Source: Terasakiella brassicae (GTDB lineage Bacteria; Pseudomonadota; Alphaproteobacteria; Rhodospirillales; Terasakiellaceae). From it: a stretch of 35,792 bases of DNA. Each line of letters begins with the position of its first letter. Position 1 is the first letter of the stretch. The notes below the pieces were generated by a model. The model was given only the letters and a program-made list of their open reading frames with translations. It was not told where the DNA came from and made no database searches. Positions 8,233 through 15,320 of the stretch are shown one piece after another. The stretch is from the NCBI RefSeq assembly GCF_014641495.1, contig NZ_BMHV01000027.1, positions 1 to 35,792 on the forward strand, given 5' to 3'. The translations under genes were made by a program, and so were the position numbers.

Positions 8233-9249
8233 ATGAAATTCAGTCATTTCATTCGTCACGGCGCAAAAGCGGCCGCTTTTCTCGCTGGGGCGATGATCTT
8301 GTCCGCGCCGGCTATGGCCGATCATCATATGCCGGGTAAAGGCGTTGTTGTGCAGCCCGGTCAAGACAATGTGGATGGGGAAAATTTCCAGACCATTCTC
8401 GTGATGAAAGCATTGAAAGAGCTGGGTTATGACGTCAAAGACGTCCAAAATGCCAAATATCCGGCCTTGCATATCTCTATCGCAAACGGCGATGTGACGT
8501 TTATGGCAGATCATTGGAACCCCTTACACCAAGCATTTTACGACAAAGCCGGTGGTGATGAAAAACTGTCACGCACAGGCGGCTATATCGAAGGCTGTGC
8601 CCAAGGTTATCTGATCGATAAAAAAACGGCTGAGAAGTATAATATCACCAACATTGGTCAACTGACCGACCCGAAACTTGCCAAGCTGTTTGATGCCAAT
8701 AACGATGGCAAGGCCGATCTGGCAGGTTGTGTCCCCGGTTGGGGTTGTGAACGTGTGATCGAACATCAAATGGATGCGTTTGATTTGCGCAAAACAGTCA
8801 CCCATAACCAAGGTGAATATTCTGCCATTATCGCAGAGACCATTACGCGTTATAAAGAAGGCAAGTCGATCCTGTACTATACATGGACGCCTTATTGGGT
8901 TTCCGGTGTCTTGGTCCCGGGCAAAGACGTCACATGGATCGAAGTTCCGAAATCGGCACACCCGAACGGTGTTGACACCAAGCTGCCGAATGGTAAGAAC
9001 TACGGTTTCGAAGTGAACGCACAAATGATCGTTGCAAACAAAGCGTTTGTCGAGAAAAACCCGGCAGCAGCCAAGTTGTTTGAAGTGATGTCTGTTTCTG
9101 TAAACGATGTTTCTGCGCAAAACCTGAAAATGAAGGATCAAGGCGAAGGCGGCTGGAAAGCAGCCCAACGTCATGCAGATGCGTGGATTGCAGCAAACCG
9201 CAAAATGTTTGATGGTTGGCTGGAAGCGGCCCGTGCCGCTGCTAAATAA
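8233..9249 (+). CDS. proX: Glycine betaine-binding periplasmic protein ProX
   Basis: The 338-residue precursor has a signal peptide (about residues 1-29, cleavage after AMA). The mature protein carries the ProX-type pattern: VVVQPGQDNV near the start, a WNPLHQ segment, AQGYLIDKKTAEKYNITNI, FDANNDGKADL, CVPGWGCE with two cysteines, and YYTWTPYWVSG with the aromatic residues that box the quaternary ammonium group. It delivers glycine or proline betaine to ProW/ProV. GAGGAG lies 8 nt upstream of ATG 8233; a TTG 15 bp earlier is not needed. It is the last gene of proVWX and is followed by a strong terminator. Confidence 0.95.
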   Translation: MKFSHFIRHGAKAAAFLAGAMILSAPAMADHHMPGKGVVVQPGQDNVDGENFQTILVMKALKELGYDVKDVQNAKYPALHISIANGDVTFMADHWNPLHQAFYDKAGGDEKLSRTGGYIEGCAQGYLIDKKTAEKYNITNIGQLTDPKLAKLFDANNDGKADLAGCVPGWGCERVIEHQMDAFDLRKTVTHNQGEYSAIIAETITRYKEGKSILYYTWTPYWVSGVLVPGKDVTWIEVPKSAHPNGVDTKLPNGKNYGFEVNAQMIVANKAFVEKNPAAAKLFEVMSVSVNDVSAQNLKMKDQGEGGWKAAQRHADAWIAANRKMFDGWLEAARAAAK

Positions 9250-9266
9250 GCCACTTTAGAAGACAG

Positions 9267-9305
9267 AAAAAGCCCTGATGTCTTTGGATGTCAGGGCTTT
9301 TCTTT
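9267..9305 (+). terminator. Terminator of the proVWX operon
   Basis: An AAAAGCCCTGA / TCAGGGCTTTT stem with a 12-nt loop ends in TCTTTT. It is roughly symmetrical and may also serve the convergent small membrane-protein gene. Confidence 0.85.
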
Positions 9306-9308
9306 TGC

Positions 9309-9551
9309 CTATTTTTTTCTGATCTTTGTGAGAACAAGAAGGCCAATAAGCGTTAAAGCAACGAATGTTGAGCTGAGGGGAAAAGCCAATGGAATACTGG
9401 CAATAAGTGTCAATACCCCTAAAAGGAAACTGCCAAAAAACGTGACGGCCAACATCAACAGGAACAGTAAAATCAAGGCACCTAAGGCAAGCCCCAACAA
9501 ATTTTCAACATGGCGTTTCATCAAAGAGAACCCGGTTTTGAAATGTCTCAA
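9309..9551 (-). CDS. Small hydrophobic membrane protein
   Basis: The product is up to 80 residues with two predicted membrane helices (about residues 19-40 and 44-73), a short basic N-terminus and a basic C-terminal TKIRKK. No family is recognised. The first in-frame start is TTG at 9551; ATG at 9521 would give 70 residues and keeps both helices, and neither has a clear ribosome-binding site. It lies between the proVWX terminator and the ectoine-operon terminator on the same strand as the ectoine genes, but the terminator upstream should separate it from them. A role in osmotic adaptation is only a suggestion from position. Confidence 0.5.
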   Translation of the reverse strand: MRHFKTGFSLMKRHVENLLGLALGALILLFLLMLAVTFFGSFLLGVLTLIASIPLAFPLSSTFVALTLIGLLVLTKIRKK

Positions 9552-9574
9552 AGCTTAACATGACAAGGGACATA

Positions 9575-9602
9575 AGAAAACAGCCCTGCCATCAGGCAGG
9601 GC
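9575..9602 (-). terminator. Terminator of the ectABC-ask operon
   Basis: On the minus strand, an 8-bp perfect stem GCCCTGCC / GGCAGGGC with a TGAT loop is followed by TGTTTTCTT. It lies 28 bp after the aspartokinase stop codon. Confidence 0.85.
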
Positions 9603-9630
9603 CGTTTCTTCAATGATATCATTACTGATT

Positions 9631-11082
9631 TTAAGCCGCCGCACAATCCAGTTTTTCAGGGGCTTCCATTAAGGTATCATGCAGGACTTTCACCGCTTGG
9701 GCGAATTCGCCTTCATGGGTGACAAACTGCATATCCACATTGCGACTGCCTGTATGGCAGAACAAAGTCGCAATCCCGTTTTCATGCAATGCGGAAACGG
9801 CACGCGGGAAATAGGTCTGGCATCCTAAATTGGCCCCAATGATAGAAACAAGGGCGACCTTCTGTGTGTTGATTTCAACATCGTCTGGCAAAATCTTTTC
9901 CAATGTTTCCACGCAACGGCGCACCTGTTTAATAGGAGCGGCGACATAATGGGTGATCGTATTGGCATTCATACTTTTGGTGACAGTGCGTACGTTAAAA
10001 CGACGGAAAGTCTCCAGTACTTTTTCCTGATTGCCGAAGGTGCCAACCATGTGTTGATTGAAAATCTCAACTTCATAGACATGTTCCAGACCCGTGACAA
10101 TCTCGGCCCGTGGCTTAGACGGATAGAAGTTATCGCGAATAATTGTTCCCGGATGTTCCGGTTCAAACGTATTTTTAATCCGCAACGGGATACCCAGCTC
10201 GCGCAATCCTTTGGCGGCCAGGGGATGAATGGCTTCCATTCCCATATTGGACAGCTGATCTGCGACATCATAGTTGGTTTCGCCAATCACATGGACATTT
10301 TCCGGACCGACCAGTCTCGGATCTGCGCTGCTCAGGTGAAATTCCTTATGAATGATGGCTTCGCGGGCTTGTGTTAAGCAGGCCACCTGTGAGAATGTCA
10401 CTTCGCTGTAACCACGTCCATAATGTTTCATCAAGCCATCGGATGTTTGGGCATACCCGGTCACGATGGGTAATTGTCTGGAGAGATCAATCTCATCAAA
10501 GGCTTCGTTGATGCGTTTTTCCAGCGTATAGCTATCCAAAGAACGCCAGCCGGATAAGTCCACAAAGGTTGCATTGACACCCCGGCGGTTTAAGAGCAAG
10601 GCTGTATTATAGGCACTGTGGACTTCCCCAAGGGCGCTGAGCATTTCACGCACGGTTGCCAGATGTTCTTCAAGCTGGAAATGTCCATAGGAACACAGGC
10701 GATGGAGATCAACCAGACAGGAACGCGTCCCTTCAATGCGATCTTCGATGAACTGGTTCGCCATTTGACGATCGGCAGCTTCATGGAAAATTTCATCGTT
10801 CATCTTGCGCATTTCACGCGCAACGTCACTGAGTGCATCCCCCCATGCCCAATCGCTTTCGCTATTGCTATAAAGGGCATAAACACCGGGTTTTTGTGAT
10901 TTCTTATGTTCAAGCAAACGGTCTGTCATACCGCCATAGGCAGATACGACAAAAACACGATTATAGATATCGGCTTTTTCACGGTTTCCCAACAGGATGT
11001 TCTTAAATACAGCATCCACATTGGTCATAGACGTTCCGCCTATTTTCTCAACCGTATGGGAGTTCAGGCTATTGTCTTGCAT
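9631..11082 (-). CDS. ask: Ectoine-pathway aspartate kinase (Ask_Ect)
   Basis: This enzyme phosphorylates L-aspartate, the first step toward aspartate-semialdehyde, the precursor used by EctB. The 483-residue length and the N-terminal signature VEKIGGTSM (replacing the VxKFGGTS of ordinary aspartokinases) fit the ectoine-dedicated subclass. A GRGYSEVTFSQVA block (about 222-234) and the HLSSADPRLVGPENV segment belong to the kinase domain. The last about 150 residues contain ACT-type regulatory repeats (VEIFNQHMVGTFG; KVALVSIIGANLG). This paralogue is generally thought to escape normal lysine/threonine feedback, keeping precursor flow up under salt stress. It is the last gene of ectABC-ask, 61 bp after ectC. 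Confidence 0.93.
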   Translation of the reverse strand: MQDNSLNSHTVEKIGGTSMTNVDAVFKNILLGNREKADIYNRVFVVSAYGGMTDRLLEHKKSQKPGVYALYSNSESDWAWGDALSDVAREMRKMNDEIFHEAADRQMANQFIEDRIEGTRSCLVDLHRLCSYGHFQLEEHLATVREMLSALGEVHSAYNTALLLNRRGVNATFVDLSGWRSLDSYTLEKRINEAFDEIDLSRQLPIVTGYAQTSDGLMKHYGRGYSEVTFSQVACLTQAREAIIHKEFHLSSADPRLVGPENVHVIGETNYDVADQLSNMGMEAIHPLAAKGLRELGIPLRIKNTFEPEHPGTIIRDNFYPSKPRAEIVTGLEHVYEVEIFNQHMVGTFGNQEKVLETFRRFNVRTVTKSMNANTITHYVAAPIKQVRRCVETLEKILPDDVEINTQKVALVSIIGANLGCQTYFPRAVSALHENGIATLFCHTGSRNVDMQFVTHEGEFAQAVKVLHDTLMEAPEKLDCAAA

Positions 11083-11111
11083 TGTTTTCTCTATAAAAAA
11101 TATCTAAAAGG

Positions 11112-11133
11112 CCTGCCCCCCGAAGGAGGCAGG
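11112..11133 (-). terminator. Intercistronic hairpin between ectC and ask
   Basis: Read on the minus strand, CCTGCC pairs with GGCAGG (with an inner mismatch and two further G-C pairs around a TTCG tetraloop) and is followed by CCTTTTAGATATTTTTT. It may act as a partial terminator or as an RNA-stabilising hairpin separating ectC from ask. Confidence 0.45.
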
Positions 11134-11143
11134 TATAAACGGT

Positions 11144-11545
11144 TTAGGCACATTCATCCTCAATTAAAGGATAAACACCGTCCGCGTCATGGTCTTCCAG
11201 TCCGGTCAGGGCCGGGGTGAAAACACAAATCATACGCAGGTCTGTTTTGGCCCGCAGATAATGCTTTTCATGCCCGTTGAGCGCATACATGGTGCCATCG
11301 CTAATGGGATGGATTTTACCGTCGCTCAGGTCTTCGATCTCACCTTCACCACCCACACAATAAACCGCTTCCAGATGGTTTTTATACCAAATGAGGGTTT
11401 CTGTACCGGCGTGAATAATGGTTTCATGGAATGAAAACCCCATACCGTCTTTGCGCAACAACAAGCGGCGACTGGTCCAGGTGTTGGTGTCCCCGGTTAC
11501 TTCGCGTTCTGTTCCTTTAATTTCATCGACGTGTCGGACAATCAT
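11144..11545 (-). CDS. ectC: L-ectoine synthase EctC
   Basis: EctC closes N-gamma-acetyl-diaminobutyrate to ectoine with loss of water. The 133-residue product is the normal size for this cupin enzyme and shows the family start MIVRHVDEIKGTEREV, WTSRRLLLRKDGMGFSFHETII, the LEAVYCVGGEGEIEDL strand and LNGHEKHYLRA, which supply the metal-binding Glu, Tyr and His of the cupin barrel. The C-terminus is acidic. Its ATG overlaps the ectB stop (ATGA-type overlap of 4 bp), indicating translational coupling in the ectABC-ask operon. Confidence 0.96.
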   Translation of the reverse strand: MIVRHVDEIKGTEREVTGDTNTWTSRRLLLRKDGMGFSFHETIIHAGTETLIWYKNHLEAVYCVGGEGEIEDLSDGKIHPISDGTMYALNGHEKHYLRAKTDLRMICVFTPALTGLEDHDADGVYPLIEDECA

Positions 11546-12819
11546 GATGCCTCCTGAATATAGACGGTGTTGTTCTGTTTCGTGAATTCACGAACGGACT
11601 CTTTAATGATTTCCAGTCCTTCGTTCAGTAGGTCTGGATCAATGACCAACGGGGCAAGGAATTTCAGGATACTGGAATCCGCACCGGCTGTTTCAATAAT
11701 CAGGCCTTTTTCAAACGCGATTGCAGAAATCTTTGAGGCCAAATCCGGTGCACCGAAATCAAGGCCCCACGCCATACCACGCCCACGAATGGACAGGTTA
11801 AGGTCGGGATGTTCGGCCACAATATCTTCCATGGCCGCTTTCACAACCTCGCCATACTGCAAGACCTGTTTGGTCAAGCTGTCGTCTTCCCACATCTTGA
11901 GGGCTTGAGTTGCGGCGACAAATGCCAGGTTATTGCCACGGAAGGTTCCGGTATGTTCGCCCGGTTGCCATTGATCTAGCTCAGGGCGCATCAACAGGAT
12001 GGACATGGGCAAACCACCGCCCAAGGATTTGGACAATGTAATCATATCGGGACGAATGCCAGATTCTTCAAAACTAAAGAAGCTACCAGTTCGACCATTG
12101 CCCATTTGAATATCATCAATGATCAGCAAAATATCAAAATCACGGCACAGTTTTTCAAGTTCCTGCAACCATTCGGCACTGGCGACATTGATCCCGCCTT
12201 CACCCTGAATGGTTTCGACAATCACGGCTGCCGGTAAATCGATCCCGCTGGAGGCATCGCTTAAAACCTTGCGGATATAATCAATGGTGTTGACGCCTTC
12301 GCCGAGATAGCCGTCAAACGGCATAAAGTCTGTATTGGCGCGAACCCCGTAGGATTCATCACGGTAGAAGCTGTTCCCGGTAACGGAAAGGGACCCCATC
12401 GTCAGGCCGTGATATCCATTTGTGAAGGTCAGGATGTTGGAACGCTGCTTGACCATACGGGCAAGTTTAATCGCGGTTTCAACCGCATTGGTGCCTGTCG
12501 GTCCGGTAAACTGGACCTTATATTCCATATTGCGCGGTTCCAGAATGGTATTGACAAAGGTTTGCAAGAAATCACGCTTGGCCGATGTTGCCATGTCCAA
12601 ACCGTGAATAATGCTGTTGCCTTTCAGGTATTCAATCATTGCTTCTGTAATCAAAGGATGATTGTGACCATAGTTCAAGGTGCCGGCACCGGCAAAGAAG
12701 TCGATATAACGATTGCCGTGCTCGTCAAAGAGAAGGGCACCTTCGGCTCTGTCAAAAATAGCGGGGAAAGAGCGGACATAACCGCGAACCTGCGATTCAA
12801 CTTGTTCAAAAATTCTCAT
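11542..12819 (-). CDS. ectB: Diaminobutyrate-2-oxoglutarate transaminase EctB
   Basis: EctB makes L-2,4-diaminobutyrate from aspartate-semialdehyde using glutamate as amino donor and PLP as cofactor. The 425-residue product starts MRIFEQVESQVRGYVRSFP, as is usual for the family. It has the cofactor-binding FTGPTGTNAVETAIKLAR block, the acidic LLIIDDIQMGNGRTG motif, and the Schiff-base lysine in TLSKSLGGGLP. I chose ATG 12819 because GGAG lies about 9 nt upstream and relatives start here; an in-frame GTG at 12840 overlaps the ectA stop. It follows ectA by 17 bp and overlaps ectC by 4 bp. Confidence 0.96.
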   Translation of the reverse strand: MRIFEQVESQVRGYVRSFPAIFDRAEGALLFDEHGNRYIDFFAGAGTLNYGHNHPLITEAMIEYLKGNSIIHGLDMATSAKRDFLQTFVNTILEPRNMEYKVQFTGPTGTNAVETAIKLARMVKQRSNILTFTNGYHGLTMGSLSVTGNSFYRDESYGVRANTDFMPFDGYLGEGVNTIDYIRKVLSDASSGIDLPAAVIVETIQGEGGINVASAEWLQELEKLCRDFDILLIIDDIQMGNGRTGSFFSFEESGIRPDMITLSKSLGGGLPMSILLMRPELDQWQPGEHTGTFRGNNLAFVAATQALKMWEDDSLTKQVLQYGEVVKAAMEDIVAEHPDLNLSIRGRGMAWGLDFGAPDLASKISAIAFEKGLIIETAGADSSILKFLAPLVIDPDLLNEGLEIIKESVREFTKQNNTVYIQEAS

Positions 12820-12836
12820 GGGGCTTACTCCGTAAG

Positions 12837-13367
12837 TCACTGTTTATCAAAAGAGATGATGATTTTTTTTTCGGCTTCGTGGTTTGATCCACCCCCGCTG
12901 AGGTCTTCCGCGCTCAGGTAATCGGATGTATCGACACGTGCGCTTTTACTTTCGGCAAAGCGGGTGAAAAAATTGTAGGAGGCCATGTTGGAAGGGGTGT
13001 AGGTGGCCTCGACTTTTTCAACAGGTGTCGGATCATTAACGCCAATGAGACGTTCCAGCATCATATGGGAGAGTTTATGTCCCCGGCATTTTTCGGAAAC
13101 GGCAATTTGCCAAACAAAAAGGGTTTCTGGCTCTGTCGGTTTGCGATAGCCGCCAATAAAGCCGACGACTTCTTCTTCATTGCTGATATCCCGGCAAATC
13201 ATACTGGTTTTTGAAAAGTGATCGCACAGTAAAAAATATGCATATCTGGAATTTAAATCCAGAGGTGGGCACGACTTGATAAAGTCATAAACTTCTCGCC
13301 CATCCCTTTTTTCAGGGATTTCGAAAGTAAAGATAGGAGCCTCCTGCATCCGTTTCAAAATATGCAT
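12837..13367 (-). CDS. ectA: Diaminobutyrate acetyltransferase EctA
   Basis: EctA transfers an acetyl group from acetyl-CoA to the gamma-amino group of diaminobutyrate. The 176-residue product has the GNAT fold with the hallmark SCPPLDLNSRYAYFLLCDHF (about 31-50), VVGFIGGYRKP, the acetyl-CoA loop VSEKCRGHKLSHMML and the ending NFFTRFAE. The first ATG (13367) is used here; a second ATG six codons later is possible, and neither has a convincing ribosome-binding site, so the exact start is uncertain. It heads the ectABC-ask operon. The 118 bp upstream contain a 27-bp inverted repeat and separate it from a Crp/Fnr-type regulator gene on the same strand. Confidence 0.95.
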   Translation of the reverse strand: MHILKRMQEAPIFTFEIPEKRDGREVYDFIKSCPPLDLNSRYAYFLLCDHFSKTSMICRDISNEEEVVGFIGGYRKPTEPETLFVWQIAVSEKCRGHKLSHMMLERLIGVNDPTPVEKVEATYTPSNMASYNFFTRFAESKSARVDTSDYLSAEDLSGGGSNHEAEKKIIISFDKQ

Positions 13368-13399
13368 GGAGGATACGTGTTAATGCTTCTTCGACATTC

Positions 13400-13426
13400 A
13401 CATATGTTAACGCGCTTAACTTATGT
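13400..13426 (-). promoter_or_regulatory. 27-bp inverted repeat in ectA promoter region
   Basis: The arms ACATATGTTAA (13400-13410) and TTAACTTATGT (13416-13426) are inverted copies at 10 of 11 positions around a CGCGC centre. On the minus strand the segment contains TTAACA, then 17 bp, then CATATG, a weak -35/-10 arrangement. A dimeric regulator bound here could therefore control ectA, which starts 33 bp away. A third TGTTAA occurs at 13378-13383. Confidence 0.6.
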
Positions 13427-13485
13427 TAATCATATAATGAAAAAAAGGCTGAAACAAATCCGATTTATCAGTCGTGATCTTGAAA

Positions 13486-14259
13486 TCAGGCGTCAGGGTC
13501 ATAGTCTGCGATTTCGGGGTGCAGGGTTCCCTCAAGATGATTGCTGTCGTATCCGCAGATACTGCGCAATTTCTTGGCATTTTTCAGGATGACATATCCG
13601 TTATAATATTCCAGCAAGCCTTCTTTGCGCATGGCCTTCAGGGTGCGATTGACATGCACAATACTTAAGCCCAGACAATCTGCGATCATTTCTTGTGTAA
13701 TGGGCATGCCGTAAGCGAGTTTTTCGACAAAACCGACAATTTCCAGACGGGAATGCAGTTCCAAAAACAAATGTGCCATACGCTCGCGTGCATTGCGCCG
13801 TCCCAGACTGACCACATGTTCGGTTAACATGGCCTCTTCACGGGCGGATGCCCAAGTAACAGCGGCGGCGAGACGGGGGGCTTCATAAAAAAGCCGGGCG
13901 ATATCTTTGCCATCAATTAACGTTGTGACGCAATCGGTCAGGGTTTCCGTATCAAAATCAGACACACCGAACAAGCAGGCGCGTACACCGGTTAAATCGC
14001 CGGGCAGAATAAAGCTGGTAATCTGACGGCGGCCATCGGATAAAATCTTGTAACGACAGGCCCAGCCATCCATCACCAGAGAGACATTTTCGGAATTCGA
14101 AGGGATCAACGATTGCCCCTTGGGCAATTTTTGCGTCTTGAAGCTTAAATCCAGAATGACCTGCACCTCATCGTCGGTGAGATCCATTAAAAGCTTCAAT
14201 TTCTCAATGAGTGGATTGGTCGCTAAATTTTCCATAACGCAATCATAGTTTTCTTGCAT
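13486..14259 (-). CDS. Crp/Fnr-family transcriptional regulator
   Basis: The 257-residue protein has an N-terminal cyclic-nucleotide-binding-like beta-barrel (about 20-135), a dimerisation helix, and a C-terminal winged helix with MPITQEMIADCLGLSIVHVNRTLKAM read in two parts as support helix MPITQEMIADCLGLS and recognition helix IVHVNRTLKAMRKEG (about 190-217). It lacks the N-terminal Cys cluster of FNR and the cAMP-contact Arg-Ser pattern of CRP, so its ligand is unknown. It sits upstream of ectA on the same strand. Ectoine operons in other bacteria are often controlled by a MarR-type EctR, which is absent here, so this protein is a candidate ectoine regulator by position only. The start could also be ATG 14235; no ribosome site decides. 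Confidence 0.85.
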   Translation of the reverse strand: MQENYDCVMENLATNPLIEKLKLLMDLTDDEVQVILDLSFKTQKLPKGQSLIPSNSENVSLVMDGWACRYKILSDGRRQITSFILPGDLTGVRACLFGVSDFDTETLTDCVTTLIDGKDIARLFYEAPRLAAAVTWASAREEAMLTEHVVSLGRRNARERMAHLFLELHSRLEIVGFVEKLAYGMPITQEMIADCLGLSIVHVNRTLKAMRKEGLLEYYNGYVILKNAKKLRSICGYDSNHLEGTLHPEIADYDPDA

Positions 14260-14402
14260 GAAAAAGCAACGTTTTTACCGCATGATACGAAGGGGAGGGA
14301 CGATTTTTTAACGCTGTTATTTTTAACGCTTTTCAGCGGTATGACATGCCTTGATATTTCTCTTTTGTTTATCTAAGATTGAGTAAGGGAGAAATAAATC
14401 TC

Positions 14403-15137
14403 ATGCTTTATTATATCGCGCGATTTTTTTGTTTTTTTGCCATGACGTTCACCTTTGTTAAAAATGCGCCAGCATCAGAGGTTGCAACGGTCTTTACGTC
14501 CTATTTTCCAACGGTTGTGATTGATAATCCACAAAATCCGGGGCTGGCCTACGAAATTGTTGCAGAGACATTTAAGCTTGCCGATAAGAAATTTCAAATT
14601 ATCCATCTGCCGTGGGCACGTGCGCAATATATGGCGAAGCACACACCGCAATCTCTTATTTTCCCGTTCTCTTGGACACCAACACGGGACAAGGATTATG
14701 TCTGGCGGGTCAATATTTTTAATAATCGCACCCATTTTATCACCTTCAATAAAACGAAGTTAACGGCTGAAAGTGCGCGTGACAAATATATTGGGGTGCA
14801 ATTGAAATCCAGCTGGGACAACTGGTTGACGGAACAAGGATATCAACGTGTCTATCGCGTTCCGGAAGATGGGAGCGAGCTGATCAAGCTCTTGCGTCTC
14901 AACCGGGTTGATGCATGGTACACCGATCAAATTATTGCCGATGGGGCCTTAAAGAAGCTCAATGACCCCAATATCACCTATAGTGACCCCATACAGACAT
15001 TTAAAACCTATCTGGCAACCAGTCGCGCAGCCCCCTATCCTCATATGGATGAACTGGAAGTTGCCTTTGAAAAATTGCGCGTGTCTGGCAAACTGGATCA
15101 ACTTTTTGATAAATACGGCATCACCCCGAATTATTGA
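14403..15137 (+). CDS. Periplasmic solute-binding protein (SBP family 3-like)
   Basis: The 244-residue precursor has a hydrophobic signal peptide (about 1-24, cleavage near APAS). The mature part resembles the transporter substrate-binding domain of polar-amino-acid binding proteins (PF00497): an early SYFPTVVIDNPQNPGLAYEI segment, LPWARAQYMAK, FPFSWTPTRDKDYVW, and a second-lobe LLRLNRVDAWYTDQIIADGAL. No permease or ATPase gene is nearby, as is common for this subgroup, so its role in uptake is unproven. I chose ATG 14403, preceded by GGGAG about 11 nt upstream; an upstream TTG (14379) is unlikely. A chemoreceptor gene follows on the same strand after 183 bp. Confidence 0.8.
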   Translation: MLYYIARFFCFFAMTFTFVKNAPASEVATVFTSYFPTVVIDNPQNPGLAYEIVAETFKLADKKFQIIHLPWARAQYMAKHTPQSLIFPFSWTPTRDKDYVWRVNIFNNRTHFITFNKTKLTAESARDKYIGVQLKSSWDNWLTEQGYQRVYRVPEDGSELIKLLRLNRVDAWYTDQIIADGALKKLNDPNITYSDPIQTFKTYLATSRAAPYPHMDELEVAFEKLRVSGKLDQLFDKYGITPNY

Positions 15138-15320
15138 GTGATTCTGTATTGTTTTTCTGCCATTCAATTTGGAAAAAAATGCGCACATAGGTAGATTTTA
15201 ATAATTCTAAATCAACTTTTCACCTTTACACATTTGTTGTATAGCTATAGCCCAAAGATATAAGCGAAATGCCTTAATAGTTGGGCGTTACAAATAATAT
15301 AAATGTAAAAGTGTGGAAGA

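Noticed and set aside
8569-9174. 201-codon open frame antisense to proX
   Set aside because: It lies entirely within the clear proX gene and carries no recognisable motif.
13432-13440. TATAAT on the + strand in the ectA upstream region
   Set aside because: It points away from ectA and toward no + strand gene, so it is probably chance in AT-rich DNA.
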